NCBI GenBank assembly: GCA_029864735.1 | Contig: JAOTSW010000003.1 | Location: forward strand, 1-46,751 | DNA: 46,751 nt | Source of the DNA: Chromatiales bacterium | Lineage (GTDB): Bacteria; Pseudomonadota; Gammaproteobacteria; Steroidobacterales; BM003 | Direction: 5' to 3' | Shown: piece by piece, positions 33,817 through 43,281 of the stretch | Numbering within the stretch: the stretch's first letter is position 1 | How the letters are laid out: each line of letters opens with the position of its first letter | Program-made: the position numbers and the translations under genes | The notes under the pieces: generated by a model | Told to the model about the DNA's origin: nothing | The model's input: the letters and a program-made list of their open reading frames with translations, nothing else | Databases searched by the model: none

Positions 33817-36474
33817 TTATCCGTCCAGCAGCTCCCTGATACGCGCAAAATACTTGGGCAGGTCAAAGGGCTTGGTTAGTCGGTTCTCAACCAGCTTCCT
33901 GTCCGCCTTTCCGGAATCCACGTTCTCGGAATAACCGGTAACAATCTGGATTTTTACAGTCGGCCACCTGTCCTGGACGATGCTCGAAAGCTCATAACCG
34001 TCTATTTCGCCCATGATCGCGTCAGTCAGAAGCAAATCGACATGCTGGTTCTCAAGCACCTCGATTGCCCCCGGTCCGTCAGCCGCACAAATAACCGTGT
34101 AACCTTTTGCCGTCAGCAGCTGCTCGGACAACTGGAGTAGCGCAGGCTCGTCATCAACAACCAGGATGGTTTCATTGCCGCCGACATCAATGGCTGGGGT
34201 TTTCTCCTCAGCCGATCTTACCTGGGCGGCGACGTGAGAGATCCTTGGGAAAAAGAAAGAGAACTGACTACCCTCTCCAAGGGTAGATTCGACACTGATG
34301 CCACCGCCGCACTGCTTGGCAAACCCATAAACCTGGGCAAGCCCCAGGCCGGTTCCCATTTCACCTTTAGTGGTATAGAAGGGATCGAAAATCAGCTCCA
34401 GCTCAGATTGCTCCATGCCACACCCCGTGTCCTGGAAGCTCAACCTGACATAATCGCCAGCCTCTACCTGGAGAACTTCTGCCTCCGATTTACTCAAAAC
34501 AACATTGTCTGTCGATATAGTCAGGCAACCAGTGCCCGGCATGGCATGCATGGCATTAATACTGAGATTCAGGATCGCATTTTCCAGGTCACTGGTGTTT
34601 AACACGACGGGCCACAAGCCTGGCGCTGGATTCACAGACAAGCTGATGCGCGCTGTTAGCGTCGTCTCCAGCATGTGCTTTTGTTCCAGCAGGAACGAAT
34701 TGAGATTCACCACTTCTTCGTCTGCGGCAGATTTGCGGGCGAAGGTCAGAAGTTTCGCGGTTAGCCTTGCACCACGCTCCCCGGCATGTCGGATAGCACT
34801 TGCATACCCCGCCAGCTTTTGCTGGTCGCGTAATTCGTTCTCCAGAATGTCCGCATAGCCCAGGATAACCCCAAGCATGTTGTTGTAGTCGTGAGCGATT
34901 CCGCCACTTAGCTTGCCCAGCGCATCCATCTTCTTGCTGCGTTCAAGCGTCGCTTCCAGCAACAAGCGACGGGATGAGTCAAACACCACGCTCAACAAGT
35001 CGGCGATGGAAATAATGAACGCCTTCTCTTCGACCTTCCATACACGTTTCGGCCCGGTATGCTCCAGGCACACAACACCGGCCATCTCACCTGAAAAATG
35101 AAACGGCGCATCAAGCATCGAGGTTATGCCATTGGTGGGGAAGTATTCAGCGGTGAATTCCCTTGTGTTCGGCTCGGCATACACATCATCAAAAGACAGA
35201 ACTCTATCGCTGAGTACAGATTCAAAATACGAGGGAAAATCCTTGGCCAGCAAAACCATTCCAGTTGAATGGGATCTCAATTCAGAATTCCAGAGATTCT
35301 CGCATCGAATAGACAGCGCATCCTTCTCAAGAATCCATACACCCACTCGCGTAACCTGCAGTAACTGACTGATTTCCTCCGTCAGGTAATCCAAAAACCC
35401 GGGGAAATCCGAGCTGACGAAACATTTGTTCTTGATAAGTTTTGCCAACACCTCGTTGTAACGGGTGACCTGCTCCTGCCTTTCGCGCTCTTCCCGCAGA
35501 AGGGTTTTCTGCTCCGTGACATCTCTCAGGGACGCGACTGCACCAAGGACTTCTCCGGAGGAACTCACCAGCCTTCGCCCTGTCGCTTGGAGGACCACGC
35601 TTGGTTGCGATTTTGGTGTAATGACCATTTCTCTGTCCTGGACCTCATCTCCCTCCAGGGCTCGAAGCAGTGGCGCAAGCTCTTCTGGCAGAGGCGTAAC
35701 ACCATCGGCTTCGTACATGTCGTAGCAGTTCTTCCATTGACTCACTTCGGTGAGCCGTCCGGGGATACCGTGAATCTTTCGGAAGGCCTGATTGACATAC
35801 GTGATCTTCGCATCCCGATCGCAGGCAATCAGGCCATCGGCAACGCAGTCCAGCACGGCGTCCTGGAACACCAACAGTTCCTCCCGGCTTCGTTGCTCGT
35901 TTCTTATTGCGGAAATATCCTCCACGCTGGACCAGATCATCTTTTCGCCATTGAGCTCGAGAAACATTCCCTGCAGGCGCACATCCACAAGGTGCCCGTC
36001 CTTGTGGATGTACTGCTTTTCAAACGGCCCATATCGCCCGGTACGCTCCAGGCTATCGAGCATCTCGCGCTCTTTGTCATAGTATTCGACGGGTGTTATC
36101 TCCCAGTAGCTGAGAGCTAGAACTTCCTCGATGCTGCGCCCGATAATGTTGGCGTAGGCTGCGTTTACATCTACCAAGTCCCCTTTCTTGCTGGCCAACG
36201 CCAGGCCAATCGTGGATTCCTCGAATAGAATCCTGTTGTAGATGTCGCTGCTACTTTGACGATTCCAGCGGCGAGTCAGCAACCAATACAACAAGGCCGC
36301 CGTCACCGCGAGAAACCCCCAGACCTTTATAGATTCGATGCTGACCAACAGGCTCGGGTCGCTGATGAATCGCGCAGCAAACTTGTCCAGAGACAAATTC
36401 AGCACCACGCCCACTGCGACGTACGTCAACGATATTCTGATTGCCGACCAGTGCTGCTGGTTCTTCCCCGTCAT
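33817..36474 (-). CDS. Hybrid sensor histidine kinase, PAS-PAS-GAF-HisKA-HATPase-REC
   Basis: An 885-residue membrane-anchored hybrid kinase. Order: two TM spans around a short periplasmic loop (about 15-65; ISLTYVAVGVVLNL, VWGFLAVTAALLYWLL), PAS 1 (about 75-190), PAS 2 (about 200-320), a GAF domain (about 350-505), HisKA with the phospho-histidine in GGIAHDYNN near residue 535, HATPase (NLSINAMHAMPGTG, DTGCGMEQSELELIFDPFYTT, GTGLGLAQVYGF) and a C-terminal receiver (ILVVDDEPALLQLSEQLL, phospho-Asp in LLLTDAIMG near residue 825). The start ATG at 36474 has a weak GGGACTT upstream. No separate response regulator or phosphotransfer gene is nearby, so its output partner is elsewhere. The periplasmic loop is too short for a ligand domain of its own. 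Confidence 0.93.
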   Translation of the reverse strand: MTGKNQQHWSAIRISLTYVAVGVVLNLSLDKFAARFISDPSLLVSIESIKVWGFLAVTAALLYWLLTRRWNRQSSSDIYNRILFEESTIGLALASKKGDLVDVNAAYANIIGRSIEEVLALSYWEITPVEYYDKEREMLDSLERTGRYGPFEKQYIHKDGHLVDVRLQGMFLELNGEKMIWSSVEDISAIRNEQRSREELLVFQDAVLDCVADGLIACDRDAKITYVNQAFRKIHGIPGRLTEVSQWKNCYDMYEADGVTPLPEELAPLLRALEGDEVQDREMVITPKSQPSVVLQATGRRLVSSSGEVLGAVASLRDVTEQKTLLREERERQEQVTRYNEVLAKLIKNKCFVSSDFPGFLDYLTEEISQLLQVTRVGVWILEKDALSIRCENLWNSELRSHSTGMVLLAKDFPSYFESVLSDRVLSFDDVYAEPNTREFTAEYFPTNGITSMLDAPFHFSGEMAGVVCLEHTGPKRVWKVEEKAFIISIADLLSVVFDSSRRLLLEATLERSKKMDALGKLSGGIAHDYNNMLGVILGYADILENELRDQQKLAGYASAIRHAGERGARLTAKLLTFARKSAADEEVVNLNSFLLEQKHMLETTLTARISLSVNPAPGLWPVVLNTSDLENAILNLSINAMHAMPGTGCLTISTDNVVLSKSEAEVLQVEAGDYVRLSFQDTGCGMEQSELELIFDPFYTTKGEMGTGLGLAQVYGFAKQCGGGISVESTLGEGSQFSFFFPRISHVAAQVRSAEEKTPAIDVGGNETILVVDDEPALLQLSEQLLTAKGYTVICAADGPGAIEVLENQHVDLLLTDAIMGEIDGYELSSIVQDRWPTVKIQIVTGYSENVDSGKADRKLVENRLTKPFDLPKYFARIRELLDG

Positions 36475-36722
36475 AGTAAGTCCCGTTGTTGATTCCGTCC
36501 GCCGGGGGCACGCCCAACCGGCCCGGGCAAGGCGAAGCGGCGCGAGGCTTCCCATAGGTCCTGTGTCAGTGAGCGTAATACTGACCCGGGCTCGCGCTGC
36601 CTATTATCGTCTGGCAACCGGGCAGCTATTACAAGCCTGTGCTGGCCAAATACCATGCGCCTGATGCCGTCACCACTGACTGTCACCTGGGCGTGCTACC
36701 GGCTCTGCCGGTATGGGTCACG
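36475..36722. other. Gap upstream of sensor kinase, no gene supported
   Basis: About 248 bases separate the kinase from the 71-codon ORF. No recognisable protein, RNA or strong promoter was found. The 88- and 71-codon minus-strand ORFs here are shadows or lack ribosome sites. The kinase promoter should lie here but no good hexamer pair stands out. Confidence 0.5.
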
Positions 36723-36938
36723 TCAGTCTTCAGGTTCCGCCGGCCCGCCTCCCCACTGATCCCGATGGGCCTGCTCGGCCTGCTGGCGAATGGCGGTATG
36801 GCGGTTATTAAGATTTAGCGATGCGGGATCACAGACCACGGCCCTGATCAGCCCCAGGTCCTCGGCCGCATCAAATATACTGGGGTACCAACTCCTCCAG
36901 TTAGGCAGACGCTGCTCAACTTGTTCCCGCAAAGTCAT
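36723..36938 (-). CDS. Hypothetical small soluble protein (71 aa)
   Basis: A 71-residue ORF that I do not recognise. ATG 36938 is preceded by AGGAAATATCTGA, a good ribosome-binding site. The product is soluble and mostly charged (MTLREQVEQRLPNWRSW, DAAEDLGLIRAVVCDPASLN, RQQAEQAHRDQW), with no TM segment and no overlap with another gene. Its codon usage looks ordinary. It lies between the binding protein and the sensor kinase on the same strand. It could be spurious; the ribosome site is the main support. Confidence 0.45.
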   Translation of the reverse strand: MTLREQVEQRLPNWRSWYPSIFDAAEDLGLIRAVVCDPASLNLNNRHTAIRQQAEQAHRDQWGGGPAEPED

Positions 36939-37145
36939 TCAGATATTTCCTGGTTCCTGGCCCGTCCCGTTCCCGCCGGGCGATTAACACGATGAGGACT
37001 ATTGTCCCCGAGGAATACTTAAATGTATATCACGGACGGCCACAATATAGGCTGGCAGGAGTCACAAAATGGATACCCTGTGACCGCACTGCAACACCGA
37101 AAACGGGTGGCGCACAGCTCAGAACAAGGGAGCGAAGGATTGGAT

Positions 37146-38009
37146 CTATTCGGACAGCGCCTGCAGGCGAAACAGGGATACCAGCAGCGTGGACGGCCGA
37201 GGATCAATAAGGCCGAACCACTTCCGGTACAGAACCCCGATCTGGTTTCCGCTGTATATATTTGCCAGGGTACGATTTGCGACCAGGCGGAAATCCGCAT
37301 CATCCCTGGGCAGCATTAATGCGTAGGGCTCGTAAGAAATCAGCTCTTCGGAAAGCTGCAACTTTTCTCGCATCGGTGAGGTCATTATTTGCCCCATGAG
37401 CAGGACCCGATCCGAGAAGAACCCGTCCACCGATCCGTCCTCCACCAAGCCCATGCCTCCAGCGAAATTGGTCACGGGAATAATTTCTGCTGTCAGGTTT
37501 TCTTCAACCAGGTACTGGGCGACGGCCACTTCGGTCGTAGTGCCCGAAATAACGGCAATCCGCTTTCCCTGTATCTGAGACGGCTCGGCTGAGCCCTTTT
37601 CCCGAAGAGACACCATCGATGCGCCGGTAACAAAGGTCATGAAGGTAAAGTCGACCTTCTCCATTCGACCTAGTGTCTGGGTTGTAGTGCTGCAATCCAT
37701 ATCAACCCTTGAATGCACCAGGGCATTGACGCGCTCACTGCTCTCTACTTTTACAAACTCTATCTCCAGCTTCGGGAGTTTGAGTTCCTTGCGAACCTCC
37801 TCGGCAATTGCGCGACAAAGATCCACCGAGTAACCGGAAGGATTGCCGTTCCGATCCAAAAACGAGAAAGGCAGTGCATCCTCAACATAGCCAAAGGTAA
37901 TCCGACCGGTTTCCAGGACCTTCCCGAGAACAGGTTCGCGGGCATGGGCCGCTTGAGGCAAACCGAAGCTCCAAAGCGCCAGTAACAAACAGGCCATCAA
38001 TTTGTGCAT
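37146..38009 (-). CDS. Solitary amino-acid-type periplasmic substrate-binding protein
   Basis: A 287-residue family 3 solute-binding protein. The signal peptide MHKLMACLLLALWSFGLPQAAHA is followed by ITFGYVEDALPFSFLDRNGNPSGYSVDLCRAIAEEV, the usual first ligand-binding lobe, and by RVNALVHSRVDMDCSTTTQTLGRMEKVDFT and KRIAVISGTTTEVAVAQYL; the arrangement is closest to glutamate/aspartate binding proteins such as GltI. No permease or ATPase gene is adjacent. Next to it, on the same strand, are the 71-codon ORF and the hybrid kinase, so a sensing role is possible, but so is service to a distant ABC transporter. Confidence 0.88.
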   Translation of the reverse strand: MHKLMACLLLALWSFGLPQAAHAREPVLGKVLETGRITFGYVEDALPFSFLDRNGNPSGYSVDLCRAIAEEVRKELKLPKLEIEFVKVESSERVNALVHSRVDMDCSTTTQTLGRMEKVDFTFMTFVTGASMVSLREKGSAEPSQIQGKRIAVISGTTTEVAVAQYLVEENLTAEIIPVTNFAGGMGLVEDGSVDGFFSDRVLLMGQIMTSPMREKLQLSEELISYEPYALMLPRDDADFRLVANRTLANIYSGNQIGVLYRKWFGLIDPRPSTLLVSLFRLQALSE

Positions 38010-38089
38010 CTACACCAACTTCCACATTTGTTGTCAGGCCCACTTGGACGCCAGGTTCCTTCCAGCTACATACTAGTAACCGTATCTAC

Positions 38090-38140
38090 AAAAGGAACGA
38101 CTTTTCCAGAGCATAACCAATGACCACCCAAAAAGGAACG
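38090..38140. repeat. Pair of AAAAGGAACG direct repeats upstream of binding-protein gene
   Basis: Two perfect 10-base copies at 38090-38099 and 38131-38140 are 41 bases apart, close to four DNA turns, placing them on one face of the helix. On the minus strand they fall between a weak promoter-like TTGAGC-N16-TATAGC and the binding-protein start. They could be activator or repressor sites; chance is not excluded. Confidence 0.3.
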
Positions 38141-38217
38141 CGTGGGCGAATATGCTATATGCGAAAAATTGAACCGCTCAACAGGTGCGCGTCGAGACGA
38201 TGAATACCGAACCGGCC

Positions 38218-39639
38218 TCAAAGTACCTTGCCGGGATTCATAATTCCCGTGGGATCCAGGGCAGCCTTGATAGCCCTCATCAACTGGATCTCCGCTTCAC
38301 TCTTGTACACAGCCAACTCGTCACGCTTGAGACGACCAATACCATGCTCGGCAGAAATGCTGCCGCCGTACTGGGCAATCAACTCATGAACCGCGTGATT
38401 TACGCGCTTGGCCTGCTCCAGAAATATCGGATCGCGATCACCTTCCGAAGGGCTCAGGTTGAAATGCACATTGCCATCACCCAGGTGCCCATAGGAGACA
38501 ACACGGCATCCGGGAACGAGTTTCTTGACCAGGGTCGTGGCCTCGCGAATGAAGGCCGGCATACGACTCACCTGCACGGAGACATCATGCTTGATACTCG
38601 GCCCTTCATGGCTCTGGGCCTCGGGAATATTCTCCCGCATCCGCCACATGGCCTCACGCTGGGCGCCGCTATTGGCCAATGCGGCATCCTGGATCACCTC
38701 AGATTCGAAGGCCTCACCCAGCAGCGTCTCCAGCAACTCCTGCGTCTGGACCTCATCCGTGGCGCAGGATAATTCCATCAAGGCATACCAGTCGTAGGGC
38801 TGGTCCAGGGGATCCTTCACCCCGTCGATGTGACGGCAGGCCAATTCCATGGCCAGGCGAGGTATCAGTTCAAAGGTTGTTACTGCATCACCACTGCGCT
38901 CCCGCAACATGGACAGCAGTTCCACAGAAGCATCCAGGTCCCGAAGAGCAACCATCGCCGTGCCGTAGGAGCGCGGGGTCGGAAACAGCTTCAACACGGC
39001 CCCGGTAATAATCCCGAGGGTCCCCTCAGCGCCAATAAACAGGTTCTTCCAGTCGTAACCTGTGTTGTCCTTACGCAAACCCTTGAGGTTTTCAACAATG
39101 CGGCCATCAGGCAGCACCGCCTCGATACCCAGCACCAGGTCGCGGGTATTGCCGTAGCGTAGTACAGCGGTGCCGCCGGCGTTGGTGGACAAGTTGCCAC
39201 CCAGGTGACAGGAGCCCTCTGCCCCAAGGCTCAGGGGAAAGAGGCGCTGCACCTGTTCGGCCGCTTCCTGCACCTGCACCAGCGTGCAGCCGGCATCGGC
39301 TGTCAAGGTGTAGTTCATCGGATCAACGCTGCGAATCTTGTTCAGACGCGCAAGGCTCAGGACAATCTGCTCCCCCGACTCATCCGGGGTCGCCCCGCCG
39401 CAATATCCGGTATTTCCGCCAGCCGGCACGACGGCCGTGCCGGTTTCAAAGCAGAACTTCATGATCTTTGAAATTCGCTCTGTACTATCCGGACGCAGCA
39501 CCAACGGTGTTGCCCCTTTATAGAGCTTACGGAAATCAACCTCGAAGGGCTCGACGTCAACCCGATCCTCAAGATAGCCGCCGGGGCCTGCCAAATCCTT
39601 CAGGCGGGACAGAATTTCCTTACGCGTCAGGGTTGTCAT
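38218..39639 (-). CDS. FAD-linked oxidoreductase, D-2-hydroxyglutarate/D-lactate dehydrogenase family
   Basis: A 473-residue enzyme of the FAD-binding-4 / FAD-oxidase-C family (GlcD, D-2HGDH, D-lactate dehydrogenases). The N-terminal FAD part has VVPAGGNTGYCGGATPD and LGAEGSCHLGGNLSTNAGGTAVLRYGNTRDLVLGIEAVLPDG, the latter being the PCMH signature. The C-terminal substrate part has the metal-ligand segment VVSYGHLGDGNVHFNL and ends SAEHGIGRLKRDEL...LDPTGIMNPGKVL. Substrate is best guessed as D-2-hydroxyglutarate but cannot be proved. I use ATG 39639 (MTTLTRKEIL). It follows purA by 21 bases and is probably cotranscribed. Confidence 0.88.
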   Translation of the reverse strand: MTTLTRKEILSRLKDLAGPGGYLEDRVDVEPFEVDFRKLYKGATPLVLRPDSTERISKIMKFCFETGTAVVPAGGNTGYCGGATPDESGEQIVLSLARLNKIRSVDPMNYTLTADAGCTLVQVQEAAEQVQRLFPLSLGAEGSCHLGGNLSTNAGGTAVLRYGNTRDLVLGIEAVLPDGRIVENLKGLRKDNTGYDWKNLFIGAEGTLGIITGAVLKLFPTPRSYGTAMVALRDLDASVELLSMLRERSGDAVTTFELIPRLAMELACRHIDGVKDPLDQPYDWYALMELSCATDEVQTQELLETLLGEAFESEVIQDAALANSGAQREAMWRMRENIPEAQSHEGPSIKHDVSVQVSRMPAFIREATTLVKKLVPGCRVVSYGHLGDGNVHFNLSPSEGDRDPIFLEQAKRVNHAVHELIAQYGGSISAEHGIGRLKRDELAVYKSEAEIQLMRAIKAALDPTGIMNPGKVL

Positions 39640-39660
39640 AGCAGGCCCAGGCACTGCGTC

Positions 39661-41182
<1,522 letters not shown>

Positions 41183-41244
41183 ACATTCACACGCACAGGG
41201 TTAGCCGGCTTCAGGGGTCTCCCTGGCCGGCAGTATCCTGTGAG

Positions 41245-42114
41245 TTATTTACCGTCCGCAGACTTCAGGAAGCGGAAAAAGTCGCTGTCCGGCTTGATCA
41301 GCAACAGGTCCTGCTCCGTTCCCACTGAATGACGATATGCCTGGAGGCTGCGGTAGAAGGAATAGAAATCCTCGTCCTTCTTGTATGCCTCGGCATAAAT
41401 AGCCGCTGCAAGCCCATCACCCTCGCCACGAATCCGCTGAGCGTCACGGTAGGCTTCCGCCAACATCACGGTACGCAGACGATCCGCTTCGGCGCGAATC
41501 TTCACGCTCATCTCCGCACCCTCGGCACGGAACTGCTTGGCAATACGAACACGCTCCTGGCGCATACGTTCAAACACCGAGCCACTGACTTCGTCAGGAA
41601 GATCGATACGCTTGACCCGTATGTCCACGATGGTGATGCCCAACTCGGACGCAACCGACCGGGCCCGGGCCATCATTTCATCCATCAATTCGCCGCGCTC
41701 ACCCGCCACGACTTCCTGGATGGTGCGCTTGGCAAATTCCTTGCGAAGACTGTCGGTGATGATCGCGAACAAACGCTGGGAGGCCATCAACTCATCGCCT
41801 GCAGTGGAGATGTAAAAACCGGTTACATCACTGATACGCCACTTGACGAAGAAGTCCACCAGAACGAACTTGCGCTCACTGGTCAGGTATCGCTCGGGGC
41901 GATTATCCAGGGTCAGGATCTGGTCAGAAAACTTGATGATGTTATTAACAAACGGAACCTTGAAATGCAGTCCCGGCTCGAAGTCCGCATTGATGATTTC
42001 ACCAAAGCGGAACTTGATAGCCTGCTCGCGCTCGTGAACCACGAACACCGACATGCTCAATACCAGGAACAATGCGGCCAGCAGGGCCAGCAATCCGTAT
42101 AAACGTGCTTGCAT
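41245..42114 (-). CDS. hflC: HflC, FtsH regulatory protease-complex subunit
   Basis: A stomatin/prohibitin-family membrane protein that, with HflK, surrounds the FtsH protease and modulates it. The N-terminal TM (YGLLALLAALFLVLSMSVFVV), the SPFH domain (EREQAIKFRFGEIINADFEPGLHFKVPFV, VVAGERGELMDEMMARAR) and a C-terminal coiled coil (KIRAEADRLRTVMLAEAYRDAQRIRGEGD) are all seen. Length 289. The start overlaps the hflK stop by one base (TAATG). Confidence 0.96.
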   Translation of the reverse strand: MQARLYGLLALLAALFLVLSMSVFVVHEREQAIKFRFGEIINADFEPGLHFKVPFVNNIIKFSDQILTLDNRPERYLTSERKFVLVDFFVKWRISDVTGFYISTAGDELMASQRLFAIITDSLRKEFAKRTIQEVVAGERGELMDEMMARARSVASELGITIVDIRVKRIDLPDEVSGSVFERMRQERVRIAKQFRAEGAEMSVKIRAEADRLRTVMLAEAYRDAQRIRGEGDGLAAAIYAEAYKKDEDFYSFYRSLQAYRHSVGTEQDLLLIKPDSDFFRFLKSADGK

Positions 42115-43244
42115 TATCTTGTCCCCCTGCTGCGACGATCACTTCCACTTCGTATCCCGGGATTTTCGGGAATCGCTTCCGCGGCCTCTGAGTTGTTAGT
42201 CACTCCGCCGATGCTACGGCCTCGTGATTCCAACAACTTGTCCACAGGCAGGTAAATCAGGTTCCCGCTGCCATCGGTATCGACGATGACCTTGGATGCA
42301 TTACCCAATACTTCTTCTATGGTTTCCAGGTAAAGACGCTCGCGGGTGACCGCGGGGGCCTTCTGGTACTCGGTCAGCACCGCCAGGAATCGATGGGCGT
42401 TACCTTCGGCCTCGGCGATCATCTCTTCCTTGTAGGCCTGTGCCTCTTCCAATTGCCGTTGTGCCGCGCCTCGCGCCCTGGGCAGTATGTCGTTCGAATA
42501 ACCTTCTGCTTCCAGACGCAAGCGGTCTCGATCCTCACGAGCCTTGGTGGCATCATCCACCGCAGCCAGCACCTGCTGAGGCGGCTTGGCGTCAATCAAG
42601 TTCAAAGAGGTGACTTCGATACCTGAACCATACTCATCCAGCGTCAACTGAAGCAGGTCCTTGGCCTTGACGACAAGTTCCTCACGACCTTCACCCAACA
42701 CCAGTTCCGCATTAGCCTTACCCACCACTTCCCTGATGGCGCTTTCGCTCACATCCTGGAGTGTCTGGCTCGGATTACGAATATTGAACAAGACTTTCTC
42801 AATGTCCGCATAGCGGAACTGCACACTCATGGCAATATCCACGATATTTTCGTCCGCGGTCAGCATCTGGGTCTTGTAGTCAAAGCGCTGGATGCTGGAC
42901 ACATTGACCTTTTCAACGGTTTCGAAAGGCCATGGTCGCCAGTGAAGTCCGGGCATTGAAGTGCGATTTGCCGCACCGAAGCGCAGTACAACGCCCCGCT
43001 CTGATGCATCCAGCTTGTAGAATCCGCCCATGAACCAGGCGGCCAACAACAGGGCTAGGATGACAATCACGCCCTTGCCACCACCGCCCTTCTTTCCGTC
43101 TCCGGAGCCTGATCCACCACCGCCAAAGATGGCGCCGAAGCGCTTCTGGAGATTACGGACGATTGCATCCAGGTCGGGTGGGCCTTCCTGGCCACGGGGC
43201 TTGCCCCACGGATTCTCATCTTTTCCCGGTTCATTCCAAGACAT
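42114..43244 (-). CDS. hflK: HflK, FtsH regulatory protease-complex subunit
   Basis: The partner of HflC. The 376-residue product starts MSWNEPGKDENPWGKPRGQEGPP, has a glycine-rich cytoplasmic leader (GGGGSGSGDGKKGGGGKG), one TM (VIVILALLLAAWFMGGFYKL), and an SPFH domain (ASERGVVLRFGAANRTSMPGLHWRPWPFE) followed by a coiled coil (ARGAAQRQLEEAQAYKEEMIAEAEGNAHRF). The ORF track adds over 110 codons of shadow sequence overlapping hflX; ATG 43244 is the right start. It overlaps hflC by one base. Confidence 0.96.
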   Translation of the reverse strand: MSWNEPGKDENPWGKPRGQEGPPDLDAIVRNLQKRFGAIFGGGGSGSGDGKKGGGGKGVIVILALLLAAWFMGGFYKLDASERGVVLRFGAANRTSMPGLHWRPWPFETVEKVNVSSIQRFDYKTQMLTADENIVDIAMSVQFRYADIEKVLFNIRNPSQTLQDVSESAIREVVGKANAELVLGEGREELVVKAKDLLQLTLDEYGSGIEVTSLNLIDAKPPQQVLAAVDDATKAREDRDRLRLEAEGYSNDILPRARGAAQRQLEEAQAYKEEMIAEAEGNAHRFLAVLTEYQKAPAVTRERLYLETIEEVLGNASKVIVDTDGSGNLIYLPVDKLLESRGRSIGGVTNNSEAAEAIPENPGIRSGSDRRSRGTR

Positions 43245-43281
43245 AAGTAATCTTCTTTCACTGATTGTTATGGGGACTGGT

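Noticed and set aside
36992-37319. Two plus-strand ORFs (72 and 98 codons) at the end of the binding-protein gene
   Set aside because: Both run into the antisense strand of the binding-protein gene, have no good ribosome site and no family pattern.
32858-38217. Integrative island inserted at tRNA-Leu
   Set aside because: No integrase, transposase or repeat of the tRNA 3' end was found by eye; an accessory block remains likely but mobility is unsupported.
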